DNA of 64,000 nucleotides from CAIYQJ01 sp963717255 (GTDB lineage Bacteria > Chloroflexota > Limnocylindria > Limnocylindrales > CSP1-4), in contig CAVQVT010000004.1 of NCBI GenBank assembly GCA_963717255.1, positions 62,001-126,000 of the forward strand, given 5' to 3'. The translations under genes were made by a program, and so were the position numbers. The notes under the pieces are model-generated. The model had not been told where the DNA came from. It worked only from the letters and a program-made list of their open reading frames with translations, and did no database searches. Positions 1 to 10,674 of this stretch are shown piece by piece (the stretch's first letter is position 1; each line of letters starts with the position of its first letter).

Positions 1-1351
1 CGAGCGTGTTCTCGTCCATCGTCGCGAGGTCGAGCTTGATGCCCACGGCCTCGGCCGCATCGCGGAAGAGCTGTGCGGCGCGGACGTCCACGCTCGTCGA
101 CTCGATCGCGATGAGGCGGAACTCGAGAGGCTTGCCGTCCTTCGACTCCCGGATCCCGTCGCCGTTCGTGTCCACGTAGCCGGCCGCGTCGAGGATCTGC
201 TTCGCCTTCTCCGGGTCCGCGTCGAGCTTCTTGTCCGCGGGGACCTCCAGGTGCCAGTCGGCGAGTCCGGCGGGGATGAGCGTGGAGCCGGCCGTGCCCT
301 TGCCGGCGAGAGCGATCTGGACGAGCTGGTTCCGGTCCACGGCGGCGCTCATGGCCTGACGGACAGCCTGGTCCCGCAGAAGGGGGTTCCCCTTCGAGCC
401 GGCCGCGTCGGAGACGTTGAAGCCGATGTGGTGGAAGGAGAACGACGGCAGCTGGACCGCCTTCACGTTCTCCGCCCCGACCACGCCGTCCCAGACGGTC
501 GGCGGGACTTCCGTGAGGACGTCCACGTCGCCGTTCTTCAGCGCCTGCGCCTCCACGTCCTCGCTGGAGTAGAGGATGTAGATGATCTCCTTCGGGATCG
601 CCGGGCTCCCCCAGAACGCGTCGTTGCGCTGGAGGACGACGGTCTCGCCCTTCTTCCACTCGCCGAGCGTGAACGGACCGGATCCCACGGGCTGGTCGTT
701 CGGGAAGGTCTGGATCGCCTTCGCGTCCATCGTCGACCAGATGTGCTTCGGCAGGATCGGGATCGCGAGCGCCGGGTCGAACGCCTGCGGCCTCGCGTAC
801 CTGAGGACGACCGTCTGCGGGTCGGGCGTGTCCGCGCCGACGAAGTCGGGGAGCCACTGCGCGTAGCTGCCGAGGCTCTCGTCCTTGATCGTCTGGAACG
901 TGTACGCCACGTCCTCGGAGGTGACCGGCTGGCCATCGGTCCAGGTCGCGTTCGGGCGGAGGCGGTATGTCGTGGAGAGGCCGTCCGCGGACGTCTCCCA
1001 CGACTCCGCCAGCTCCGCCTTGGGCTCGAGGTCGGTGCCGTAGCCGATGAGCTTGTCGTAGATGAGCTGGAGGACCTCGGTCGCCTCCGTGCTGTACGTC
1101 GTGAGCGGGTTCATCGTGTCGGGCTCGGAGCTCCACCCGACGCGGAGCATCGCGTCGGACGGCGCAACGGCCGTCGACGGGACGGGCGTTGCGCCCGTCG
1201 CATCCGTGGGTGCCGGCACCTCCGCCGATGCCGCCGGCGAGCCCGGCACCGCCGAGCCCGGGGCCGGCGTCGCCGAGCTCCCGCATGCCGCGAGGACGAT
1301 CGTCGCCGCTGCCGCGGCGACGGCGCCTCGCCATCCGATCGTTCGCCTCAT
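1..1351 (-). CDS. Oligopeptide/dipeptide-type ABC transporter substrate-binding lipoprotein (SBP_bac_5), 3' end outside window
   Basis: Extracytoplasmic solute receptor of an Opp/Dpp-type importer. The ATG at 1351 follows a GGAGGAGGG ribosome-binding site. Residues 1-23 form a lipoprotein signal peptide with lipobox LAAC (Cys23), then an Ala/Pro/Ser/Thr-rich linker to about residue 70. Family 5 features follow: DTMNPLTTYS, a WTDGQPVTSEDVAYTF stretch, FGxSPAIPKE-like segments and, near the end, an AAGYVDTNGDGIRE loop. About 450 codons lie in the window; the family is usually 500-600 residues, so the C-terminus and probably the permease genes lie to the left. It sits 44 nt after an aminotransferase gene in the same direction. 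Family certain; the ligand (peptide or amino-sugar conjugate) cannot be read. Confidence 0.9.
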   Translation of the reverse strand, partial: MRRTIGWRGAVAAAAATIVLAACGSSATPAPGSAVPGSPAASAEVPAPTDATGATPVPSTAVAPSDAMLRVGWSSEPDTMNPLTTYSTEATEVLQLIYDKLIGYGTDLEPKAELAESWETSADGLSTTYRLRPNATWTDGQPVTSEDVAYTFQTIKDESLGSYAQWLPDFVGADTPDPQTVVLRYARPQAFDPALAIPILPKHIWSTMDAKAIQTFPNDQPVGSGPFTLGEWKKGETVVLQRNDAFWGSPAIPKEIIYILYSSEDVEAQALKNGDVDVLTEVPPTVWDGVVGAENVKAVQLPSFSFHHIGFNVSDAAGSKGNPLLRDQAVRQAMSAAVDRNQLVQIALAGKGTAGSTLIPAGLADWHLEVPADKKLDADPEKAKQILDAAGYVDTNGDGIRESKDGKPLEFRLIAIESTSVDVRAAQLFRDAAEAVGIKLDLATMDENTL

Positions 1352-1395
1352 CGAACCCTCCTCCTCGGATCCGGTCGGCGGGCCCGCCGCCGCCA

Positions 1396-2739
<1,344 letters not shown>

Positions 2740-2775
2740 CGATGGTTCCTCCTTCGACCCCGCGCGGACGGGGAT

Positions 2776-3975
2776 TCAGACCAGCTGGAGCGCCGTCCGG
2801 CGACGTGCGCGGCCGGGCGGCGGCTCGCCGCCGCCCGACGGATCGGGGAGATGGGACCGGACGTGCGCGAGTGCGAGAGCGACCGCGCCGTGCACGACGG
2901 CCGAACCCTCCAGCGCCGAGGGCACGACGCGAGGCGGGAACGGGAGGGTGCCGGCGAGCCGCTCGGCGACTGCGTCGACCAGCGGAGGCCTGCCCGCGGC
3001 CAGGCCGCCGCCGAGGACGATGACAGACGGGTCGACGAGGGCCGCGACATCCGTCGCGACGTCCGCGATGGCCGACGCGACGTCGGCGACGATCGACCGG
3101 GCGACGGGGTCGCCCGCCTCGGCCCGCTCGAAGACCGCCCTGGCGTCGAGAGCCTGGGCGCCGCCGTGAGCGTCGGCTGTCCGTCCCGTGCGGGCGAGCG
3201 CCGCCAGGTACCGGCCGGGGATCGCCCGTCCGGACGCGCGTTCGTCGAGCTTGGGAGCGCCGAGTGAACCGATCGCCCCGGCCGCGTGGGCGGCGCCGCG
3301 GACCGGCCGGCCGTCCACGAGGATGCCCGCCCCGAGGCCGTATCCGAGCGAGAGGAACACGACATCGCCCGATCCGCGCGCGGCGCCGGAGGCCGCCTCC
3401 CCCACGGCAGCGAGGAGGTCGTCGTTGTCGACCTCCACCGGGATCCCGAGCTCGGCCGAGAGGCACGCGGCGACCTCCACCCCGTCCAGGCCGGGAAGGT
3501 CGGGAGACATCCGGACGCGACCGGACGCGTGGTCGACGATCCCGGAGATCCCCGCCGCGACGGCGAGGACGCGCCCCGGGTCCTCGTCGGCGATCGCCGC
3601 GCGCACCAGGGCAGCGAGATCGGCCACGAGGAGCGCCGGATCCCGCGGATCCCGGGCCGCGCTCGCGACGCGGCGCCGGACCGTCCCCAACTGGTCCGCG
3701 AGCACGGCGCGGAGCATCGATCCGCCGGCGTCGATCCCGACCACGCGGGCACCCTCCGGGCGCAGCTCCACGGACCGGGCGGGCCGTCCCGGCCTCTCAC
3801 CCGCAGCAGTGCTCTCCTGCACGAAGCCCGCCCGCAGGAGAGAGGCGAGGACCCGGCTGACGGTGGCCGGCGACAGCCCGCTCAGTTCGGCCAGGTCGCC
3901 CCGCGAGAGCGTGCCGCGCTCGTGGAGCAGGTCCGCGATCGCGGAGCGATGGTCCGGCTGCAGATTTCCTTTCAT
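2776..3975 (-). CDS. ROK-family transcriptional repressor (NagC/XylR type)
   Basis: An N-terminal winged helix (residues about 5-65, SAIADLLHERGTLSRGDLAE) precedes a ROK sugar-binding fold (about 75-395, VVGIDAGG). An upstream in-frame ATG at 4014 exists, but ATG 3975 places the helix-turn-helix where it normally starts. The usual ROK kinase GEIGH motif is replaced by GAIGS and the CxCGxxGCxE zinc motif is absent, so it should sense sugar without phosphorylating it. Transcribed divergently from the RpiR gene (78-nt gap). A possible weak promoter for it is TTGACG at 4014-4009 with CACAGT 17 nt further on. Likely controls the minus-strand aminotransferase/receptor operon. Confidence 0.88.
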   Translation of the reverse strand: MKGNLQPDHRSAIADLLHERGTLSRGDLAELSGLSPATVSRVLASLLRAGFVQESTAAGERPGRPARSVELRPEGARVVGIDAGGSMLRAVLADQLGTVRRRVASAARDPRDPALLVADLAALVRAAIADEDPGRVLAVAAGISGIVDHASGRVRMSPDLPGLDGVEVAACLSAELGIPVEVDNDDLLAAVGEAASGAARGSGDVVFLSLGYGLGAGILVDGRPVRGAAHAAGAIGSLGAPKLDERASGRAIPGRYLAALARTGRTADAHGGAQALDARAVFERAEAGDPVARSIVADVASAIADVATDVAALVDPSVIVLGGGLAAGRPPLVDAVAERLAGTLPFPPRVVPSALEGSAVVHGAVALALAHVRSHLPDPSGGGEPPPGRARRRTALQLV

Positions 3976-4053
3976 CCTGCACGAAACTGTGGGACCGATC
4001 GAGCAGCGCGTCAAGACCTAGAATCCAGCGAAGCAGCGGAGGGCACGAGGACG

Positions 4054-4941
4054 ATGAGCGTGGGCCAGGACCACGGTGTGGGGGTCCGGTCGCGTCTGCG
4101 CGAGAGCTACGGCGACCTGACGCCGGCACAACGACGCCTCGCCGAGTTCCTTCTGGAGAACCTGGCGATTGCGAGCGACTTCACGATCACGGACCTCGCC
4201 GGCGCGGCGGGGGTCTCGATCGGGACGATCTCGCAGCTGTGCCGGCGGCTCGGTCTGAAGGGCTACCAGGACCTCCGGCTCTCGCTCGCACGCGACGCGG
4301 TCGTCCTCGACGCCAGCGCCGCCGGGCAGCGCCTCGAGATCCCCGAAGGCCCGCCCGCGGTCCGGGAGGCGATCGCCCGGGTCTTCGGGTCCAGCCAGGA
4401 CGCCCTCGTGGAGACCGCGGGCCGACTCGACCCAGCGTCCCTCGAGAGGGCGGTCGACCTGCTCGCGAGCGCCCGGAGGATCGAGTGCGTGGGCGTCGCC
4501 ACCGCCGGCCTCGTCGCCGCCGAGGCGGCCCTCAAGCTCAGGAAGCTCGGCCTCGACGCCGTCTCCCTCGGAGACACCCACCAGCAGGCGATGTCGGCCG
4601 CGCTGCTCGACGAGCGCGACGTGCTCGTCGCGATCTCCCACAGCGGGCGGACGATCGACACGCTTCGTGCGGCCCAGGTCGCCCGCGCCGGCGGGGCGCA
4701 CGTCATCGTCATCAGCGGGCAGAGCCGGTCCCCGCTCGGGGACGCGGCACACCTCCTCCTCGTGACCGTCTCGGCGGACACGGGGTTCCAGGTGGAGCCG
4801 ATGGCCTCGACGGTCGCGGCGATCGCCGTGATCCAGGTGATCTTCCTGCTCCTCCTCGAGCGATCCGACGGATCACACGACCAGCTCTCCATGACGCAGG
4901 CCGCAGTGGAGGATCGCCACATCACCGGCCGGAGCTGGTAG
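4054..4941 (+). CDS. RpiR/MurR-family transcriptional regulator
   Basis: 295 residues. An N-terminal RpiR helix-turn-helix (about 10-85; LTPAQRRLAEFLLEN, then VSIGTISQLCRRLGLKGYQDLR) is followed by a SIS sugar-phosphate-binding domain (about 120-265) with the AISHSGRT motif. ATG 4054 is preceded by GAGG at 4047-4050 and GGAGGG further up. RpiR proteins usually respond to phosphorylated sugars or amino sugars. Its placement between a ROK repressor and a ROK kinase, just before the SIS/GH4/aminotransferase operon, makes it the likely regulator of that operon. The operator was not identified. Confidence 0.92.
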   Translation: MSVGQDHGVGVRSRLRESYGDLTPAQRRLAEFLLENLAIASDFTITDLAGAAGVSIGTISQLCRRLGLKGYQDLRLSLARDAVVLDASAAGQRLEIPEGPPAVREAIARVFGSSQDALVETAGRLDPASLERAVDLLASARRIECVGVATAGLVAAEAALKLRKLGLDAVSLGDTHQQAMSAALLDERDVLVAISHSGRTIDTLRAAQVARAGGAHVIVISGQSRSPLGDAAHLLLVTVSADTGFQVEPMASTVAAIAVIQVIFLLLLERSDGSHDQLSMTQAAVEDRHITGRSW

Positions 4942-5010
4942 GCGCCCCGGGTCGCCCATGGCGCCTCGGGTCGCCCGACGCGCCATGGGCGGGGCATCGG
5001 AGCCGGGCTC

Positions 5011-6033
5011 TCAGCCCTGCTGCCCTCCCCGCGGCAGGCCCAGGAGGAACGCGCGGCACCCGATGAGTCCGGCGTCCTCTCCGAGGCCCGGCAGGACCAC
5101 CTCCACACGGGAGGCGTGGACGGAGAGGCCGGTCCGTTCGAGGCTCCGCGACACGGTCCCCAGCCACGCCTCCGGGTCCGCGAGGACGACGCCGCCGCCG
5201 ATGACGACCTTCTCGGGATTCAGGAGGTCCACGACGCCGACCACGACGCGCGCGAGGGCCGCGCGCGCGCGCTCGAGGATCGCCGCGGCGACGGGATCCC
5301 CCGCGGCCGCCGCCTCCGAGACGTCCCGCCCGTTGAGCCGCCCATCGGCGGCCGCCTCCATCCGCCGGTGCAGCTCCGCCGACCGCCCGGCGCGGGCGGC
5401 CGCCTCCCCTGCCGCCGCGATGGCCGGACCGCTCGCGATCGCCTCGAGGTGGCCGCGCGCCCCGCAGCCGCACACCGGGCCGCCGGCCATCGCGGGGAGA
5501 TGGCCGATCTCGCCGGCGAGGCCGTCGGCGCCCGTGAGGAGCCGGCCGCCCGCGAGCACGGCCCCACCGACGCCGGTGGAGACCGTGATGAAGAGCGCGT
5601 CCCGCGCGCCTTGCAGCGCTCCGTGGGCGACCTCACCGAGGAGCGCGACGTGCGTGTCGAGTCCCACGCGCGTCTCCCGGCCGAGCAGGCGCCCGACCTC
5701 GGCCCCGAGCGGGAATCCGTGGAAGCCGGGCCCGAGGTTGAACGGATCCACCAGGCTGCCGTCCGCGGCCACAGGGCCGGTGGCGGCGATCGCTGCGCGC
5801 CGGTCGAGGATCAGGCCTTGGGCGGCCGCGACCTCGGCGACCTCGGCGAGGAGGGCGGCGACATCCGCCGCGAACGGCCCCGGACCGCGCTCGGTCCGTG
5901 CCTGGCGCTCGTGGCGGAGCGCGAGGCGGCCATCCGGGAGGATCGCGGCGGCCCGGAGCCGTGTCCCTCCGACGTCCGCCGCGAGGACGGCGACGTCGGG
6001 CTGCGGATCGGAGGTCGTGAAATCCTTGCGCAC
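5011..6033 (-). CDS. ROK-family sugar kinase (glucokinase-like)
   Basis: Cytoplasmic ATP-dependent sugar kinase. The N-terminal phosphate loop is ADVGGTRLRAA; a catalytic-region EIGHLP and the zinc motif CGCGARGHLE (second-half Cys replaced by His) are visible; the C-terminus has VVIGGG. The open frame reaches back to 6144 inside the divergent gene, but GTG 6033 gives the usual short N-terminus. A TATCAT -10 hexamer at 6051-6046 on this strand would put the transcript start only a few nt before that GTG, so the message may be nearly leaderless. Divergent from the SIS gene. Substrate unknown; N-acetylglucosamine/glucose-type is usual for the family. Confidence 0.85.
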   Translation of the reverse strand: MRKDFTTSDPQPDVAVLAADVGGTRLRAAAILPDGRLALRHERQARTERGPGPFAADVAALLAEVAEVAAAQGLILDRRAAIAATGPVAADGSLVDPFNLGPGFHGFPLGAEVGRLLGRETRVGLDTHVALLGEVAHGALQGARDALFITVSTGVGGAVLAGGRLLTGADGLAGEIGHLPAMAGGPVCGCGARGHLEAIASGPAIAAAGEAAARAGRSAELHRRMEAAADGRLNGRDVSEAAAAGDPVAAAILERARAALARVVVGVVDLLNPEKVVIGGGVVLADPEAWLGTVSRSLERTGLSVHASRVEVVLPGLGEDAGLIGCRAFLLGLPRGGQQG

Positions 6034-6100
6034 CGTGTTCCGTGCATGATAGTTTTTGCGGGCCCAAGGCGTCCCGCGTCCCATCTCTCCGGGAGGATAC

Positions 6101-7148
6101 GTGAGCGGCTTCAGCGCCGACGTTGCCGCCCAACCTGCGGTCATCCGCCGCGTTCTCTCGGCAGCGTCCGGGCGCCTCGACGAGCGGCTCGACGCGGCCG
6201 CAGCTCTCGTCGGCCGTCACCCGGACCGACCGGTCGCAGTCGTGGGGATGGGGAGCTCTCTCGCCGCGGGCCGCGTGATCCACGCCGTCCTCGCACCGGC
6301 GGGGCGCGTCGTCATGCTCGAGGACGCCGGGGAGTTCCTCCACTACGGTCTCGGCGCCGCGGCCGGGATCGGCTGCGTCGTCGCCGTGAGCCAGTCGGGC
6401 CGGAGCGCGGAGACGGTGCGAGCCGTCGAGCGGATCCGCGGCACGCTCCCGATCGTCGCCGTCGTCAACGACGCCCAGAGCCCCGTGGCTGTTGCCGCGG
6501 ACGTCGTCCTCGACGTCGACGCGGGGATCGAAGCAGCGGTCGCGACCCGGACGTACATCGCGTCCGTCGCGGTCCTCGCGCTGCTCGCCGGCCGCGTCAT
6601 GCCGGATGGGCCCACGCCCGCCGACCTCGCGCGCGCGGCGGACGAGATGGACCTGCAGCTCCACACCACCGACGGCGCGCACGGCGCGCGGCATCTCGCC
6701 GGGAGCCGGGCGCTGGTCGTCGTCGGACGAGGCCCGGGCCTGGGCGCGGCCGACTACGCGGCGCTGACCATCAAGGAAGCGGCCGCGATCCCCGCCGAGT
6801 CCCTGAGCGGCGGGGCGTTCCGGCACGGACCGCTGGAGCTCGCGGCCACCGACGTCGGGATTCGTCGTGCTCGCGCCGCGGGGCGCCACCGCGTCGCTCG
6901 CGGCGGGGATCGCCCGCGAGGTCGCGGCGCGCGGGAGCCGCACCTGGCTGCTCGCGGATGCGACCCTCGCCCACGCGCCGGACGACCCGGCCGCACTCAT
7001 GGGCACCGTGATCCCCGACCTGCCCGAGGCTCTCGCCCAACTCGCGTGCGCCGTACCGTTGCAGCAGGCGGCGGGCGAGCTGGCGCGCGCAGCCGGCAGG
7101 CGTGCCGGCGTGACGGTCGTGGCGACGAAGGTGACGGACATCGAATGA
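6101..7148 (+). CDS. SIS-domain sugar isomerase/deaminase (GlmS C-terminal-like), frame broken near 6860
   Basis: About 349 residues in two SIS halves resembling the isomerase part of GlmS or AgaS/FrlB deglycases: VVGMGSSLAAG and VAVSQSGRSAETV in the first half; ALTIKEAAAIPAESLSGGAFRHGPLELA marks the sugar-phosphate pocket of the second. GTG 6101 has GGGAGGA directly upstream. One extra base in GGGA (6857-6860) shifts the frame; beyond it the same protein continues in the +1 frame (FVVLAPRGATASLAAGIA) to the stop at 7148. A consensus error is more likely than decay, because both halves are well conserved. First gene of the plus-strand operon to 16,742. Confidence 0.82.
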
Positions 7149-7185
7149 ACGACCGGCGCGACCGGTCCCACGCGGGGAGTCCCAG

Positions 7186-8202
7186 ATGACCCAGCTGTTC
7201 AACACGGTCTACGGCCGAGGCCTCGTGCCCGAGCTGAAGAACTCGGTGCATCGCCCGTACCTGGTGGTGACGATGGAGGACCTCTGGCCGCGCTTCGCCG
7301 ACCAGTTCGATGAGCACCTCGCCGGCCCGCTGTTCGTCGGCTCGCTCGAGCGCGAGGACCTCGACCGGACGATCCGCGACCTGCCGCGCTGCGAGGCGGT
7401 CATCGGTCTCGGCGGCGGGCAGGCGCTCGACGTCGCGAAGTACGTGGCGTGGGCCCGCAGGCTCCCGCTCTTCCAGGTACCGACCGTCATGTCCGTGAAC
7501 GCTGCCTGGGCGCACAGGGCGGCCGTCCGGAAGGGTGGCGTGGTCCGGTACGTGGCCTGGGCGGTGCCCGAGGCGGTCTACGTCGACTTCGACGTCATCG
7601 CGGGCGCGCCGGTCGACCTCAACCGCTCGGGCGTCGGCGACATCCTCTGCTACCACACCGCGCACTGGGACTGGCAGATGGCCCGCGACCTCGGCAGGAC
7701 CGAGCGCCAGTGGCCGTACGACCAGCGGCTCGTCGACGAGGCACAGGTCGCCTTCCAGCGGGTCGTCGACCACGCCAGCGACATCCACGACGTCAACGAC
7801 GAGGGGATCCGCGCGCTCGCGGAGTCGCTCCGGTGGGGTGGCTCGGCGTTCCACAACGCCGGGTGGAACCCACGCCACATCGAGGGCGCGGAGCACTACG
7901 TGTTCTACTCTCTCGAGTACATGACCAACCGGCCGTTCGTCCACGGCCAGATCGTCGGCCTGGGCGTGCTCCTCATGAGCGCGCTCCAGGACAACCGCCC
8001 GGAGTGGATCAAGGAGGTGGTCGACCGGATCGGCGTCCCGTATCGGCCCGAGCAGATGGGAGTGACCTGGGACCAGGTCGCGGAGGCGATGCGGCGGCTT
8101 CCCGAGGCGGTCGAGCGCGGCGGCCTCTGGTACACCGTCGCGAGCGAGCGCCCGGTCACGGAGGAGTTCATCACGCGGATGCGAGACTGGCTTTCGGCAT
8201 GA
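7186..8202 (+). CDS. Iron-containing alcohol dehydrogenase family, sn-glycerol-1-phosphate dehydrogenase-like (first paralogue)
   Basis: 338 residues. NAD-binding GLGGGQALDVAKYVAW at about 69-84. Metal ligands expected for the G1PDH/dehydroquinate-synthase fold are present: Asp in GVGDILCYH, His in EGAEHYVFY and His in RPFVHGQ. GGGAG lies 6 nt before ATG 7186. Bacterial members include AraM (glycerol-1-phosphate) and enzymes on sugar or cyclitol phosphates. A second paralogue (12,283) in the same operon suggests oxidation/reduction of a sugar or cyclitol carbon rather than archaeal-type lipid synthesis; this is inference. Confidence 0.85.
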   Translation: MTQLFNTVYGRGLVPELKNSVHRPYLVVTMEDLWPRFADQFDEHLAGPLFVGSLEREDLDRTIRDLPRCEAVIGLGGGQALDVAKYVAWARRLPLFQVPTVMSVNAAWAHRAAVRKGGVVRYVAWAVPEAVYVDFDVIAGAPVDLNRSGVGDILCYHTAHWDWQMARDLGRTERQWPYDQRLVDEAQVAFQRVVDHASDIHDVNDEGIRALAESLRWGGSAFHNAGWNPRHIEGAEHYVFYSLEYMTNRPFVHGQIVGLGVLLMSALQDNRPEWIKEVVDRIGVPYRPEQMGVTWDQVAEAMRRLPEAVERGGLWYTVASERPVTEEFITRMRDWLSA

Positions 8203-8255
8203 CGTCGCGACGAGCCGGCCGCGCGGTCGGCGTCGCGCCTGGAGGAGGAGACGGG

Positions 8256-9691
8256 ATGCGAATGCATTGGACCCGCCGGGCCACGGGCCTGGCGGCCGTG
8301 GCACTGATCGTGGCCGGTTGCGCGGGCCAGGGCGGGTCTCCGACCCCGGCCGCCACCGCCGCACCGACGGAGGCGCCGACGGCCGCACCGACGGAGGCGG
8401 CCGGGTCGGCGGCGCCGTCGGCCGAACCGTCGGCCGCGGCATTCGACTGGAAGAAGTACGCGGGGACGGAGATCACCTTCCTCGCTAACCAGCACCCCTG
8501 GACCGATGGCGCGACCAAGCTCATCGACCAGTTCACCGCCGAGACCGGGATCAAGGTGAACCTGCAGCCGTTCTCGGAGGACCTCTACTTCGACAAGATG
8601 GAGCAGACCATCCGCTCAGGTGGCGCGGACGTCTACTTCCTGCCGATGGACTCCACGGCGTACACGCAGTGGAGCTCGGACCTCATCGAGCCGCTCACCC
8701 CGTACCTGGACGACCCGGCCAAGACGTCGGCCGACTACGACTTCGCCGACTTCCCGGCGGGCTTCCTCGGCGGGGCGCTCTACCCGCCCGGTGATCCCGA
8801 ATGCGCAGGTGTACGGGATCCCGATCTCCTTCGAGACCTACATCCTCTTCTACAACAAGGACCTCGTGAGCGCGGTCCCGGCGACCTTCCCCGACCTCAT
8901 CGCGGACGCCCAGCGGATCACCGCCGAGAAGGGCGGCGAGGGGATCTCCGGCTCGGTCATGCGCGGCATCCGCTCCGACACGATCATGGACACGCTCTCC
9001 GGCGTCGTCTGGAACTCCTTCGGGGCGGCCGACGCGCCCACGCCGTACGGCATGTGGTTCGACGGCGCGTGGGACAAGCCGCGCCTCACCGACGAGCGCG
9101 TCTGCGGCGGCCTGGCCAACTACGGCAACCTGCTCGCGGCCGGGCCGGCGAACAAGTTCGCGATCGACTGGCCGGACGCCAACACGCTGTTCAGCCAGGG
9201 CAAGGCCGCCTACTTCATCGACGCCAGCCTGTTCGGCCCGAGCTACGAGGACCCGACCGTATCGCAGGTCGCGGGCAAGGTCGGCTATGCCGTCCTCCCG
9301 CCGCCGGCCGCGGGCGCCGAGTCGTTCACCGGCCACTGGCTCTGGGGCCTCGGGATCCCGAAGAGCGCGGCGAACAAGGACGCGGCCTGGTACTTCATCC
9401 AGTGGATGACGGACAAGGCGCAGCACGGCCGAGATCGGCAAGAGCACCGGCGGCGCACCGCGCCTCTCGTCCTACTCGGACCCGGTCTACACCTCCGCGC
9501 TCAATCCCGAGTACATCGACACCGTGAGCAAGGCCATGGCGACGTCCCGGACGACCGTCGTCCTCAAGGACGCCTGGAAGGACGGCGCGCTCGCCATCGC
9601 CGACACGGAGCTCGCGATCGCCCAGGGCACCGACCCGACCGCGGCCTGCGCCGCCGGCAACGATGCCCTCAACGCCGCCGTGAACAAGTAG
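8256..9691 (+). CDS. Sugar ABC transporter substrate-binding lipoprotein (MalE/UgpB family), two frame breaks
   Basis: ATG 8256 follows GGAGGAGGAG. Signal peptide with lipobox VAGC, then a Thr/Pro/Ala/Glu/Ser linker (about residues 22-60) of near-repeated codons, then an SBP_bac_1 domain (EITFLANQHPWTDGATKLIDQF; FETYILFYNKDLV; GHWLWGLGIPKSAANKDAAWYFIQWM). The frame is lost at about 8796-8798 (CCC where CC restores GDPNAQVYGIP) and again at about 9427-9428 (GG where G restores HAEIGKSTGG), ending AALNAAVNK at 9691. Both are one-base G/C insertions. It precedes its two permeases; the ATPase is not in the cluster and may be shared (MsmK-like). Confidence 0.83.
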
Positions 9692-9721
9692 CCACCTGAC
9701 GAGTCAGCACCGCTGATGCGA

Positions 9722-9757
9722 CCGGCCCCGCTCTCGCGAACGCTCGAGCGGGGCCGG
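9722..9757 (+). terminator. Perfect 12-bp stem-loop between binding-protein and permease genes
   Basis: The arms 9722-9733 and 9746-9757 are perfectly complementary (CCGGCCCCGCTC on the left) with a 12-nt loop and no T-run. In binding-protein-dependent transporters such intercistronic hairpins commonly stabilise the receptor mRNA or partly terminate transcription, giving more receptor than permease; that role is inferred here. Confidence 0.6.
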
Positions 9758-9780
9758 CCCATCCTGGCGGCCCCGCGCCC

Positions 9781-10674
9781 ATGACCGTCCGCACGCGCGT
9801 TCCGTTCCGCGGCCGCGGCCGCGATCGCGGCTCGCGGTTCCTCCTGCCCGCGATCGTCATCCTCGGGGTGACATCGATCTACCCGACGCTCTACTCCCTG
9901 TACATGTCGTTCTTCGACTGGAACTGGGGGCAGAGGCTGAACTTCGTCGGCCTCCAGAACTACATCGACCTCGCGACGAGCGACCAGTTCCGCAACGCGC
10001 TCTGGAACACCGTCGTGTTCACGGTGAGCGCGGTCTCCATCGAGTTCGTCCTCGGCCTGGGGCTCGCGCTCGTCATGACGCGGCTGCGCTTCGGGCAGGG
10101 CGTCCTCCGGACCCTGTTGCTCGTCCCGCTCATGGTCTCCGGGATCATCGTCAGCGTCATCTGGAAGGTGATGCTCGACCCGTCCGTCGGCGTCCTCGGC
10201 TATGGCCTCCAGCTCATCGGGCTTCCCCGGCTGGGCTTCCTCGGCGATCCCGCGATGGCGATGGGCACGATCATCCTCATCGACACCTGGTGGCAGACCG
10301 CGTTCGTCTTCATCGTCCTGTCGGCAGGGGTCCAGGCGCTCCCGATCGAGCCCTTCGAGGCCGCCGAGGTGGATGGGGCGAGCACCTGGCAGCGGTTCCG
10401 CTACCTCACCCTGCCGCTCCTCAGGCCGGCGATCCTCGTCGTCCTCATGTTCCGGACGGTGGACTGCCTGAAGGTCTTCGCGATCATCTACGGCACGACC
10501 GGGGGCGGACCGCTGCGGACGACCGAGTCCGTCCAGATCCTCGCCTACCGGGAGGCCTTCAAGACACTGAACATGAGCGTCTCGATGACGACGATGGTCG
10601 TCTTCGCGGCCTTCGCCCTCGGGGTGCTCGTCGTCTTCCAGCGGCTCCTGCCCACCGAGGAGCGCGCGTCGTGA
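9781..10674 (+). CDS. Sugar ABC transporter permease, MalF-like
   Basis: 297 residues, about six membrane helices. The cytoplasmic EAA loop is FEAAEVDGASTWQRFRYLTLPLLRP (about 196-220), the contact site for the transport ATPase. ATG 9781 has no clear Shine-Dalgarno site and lies just after the intercistronic hairpin. Its stop overlaps the next permease (GTGA at 10671-10674). Forms the channel with the following gene. Confidence 0.92.
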   Translation: MTVRTRVPFRGRGRDRGSRFLLPAIVILGVTSIYPTLYSLYMSFFDWNWGQRLNFVGLQNYIDLATSDQFRNALWNTVVFTVSAVSIEFVLGLGLALVMTRLRFGQGVLRTLLLVPLMVSGIIVSVIWKVMLDPSVGVLGYGLQLIGLPRLGFLGDPAMAMGTIILIDTWWQTAFVFIVLSAGVQALPIEPFEAAEVDGASTWQRFRYLTLPLLRPAILVVLMFRTVDCLKVFAIIYGTTGGGPLRTTESVQILAYREAFKTLNMSVSMTTMVVFAAFALGVLVVFQRLLPTEERAS

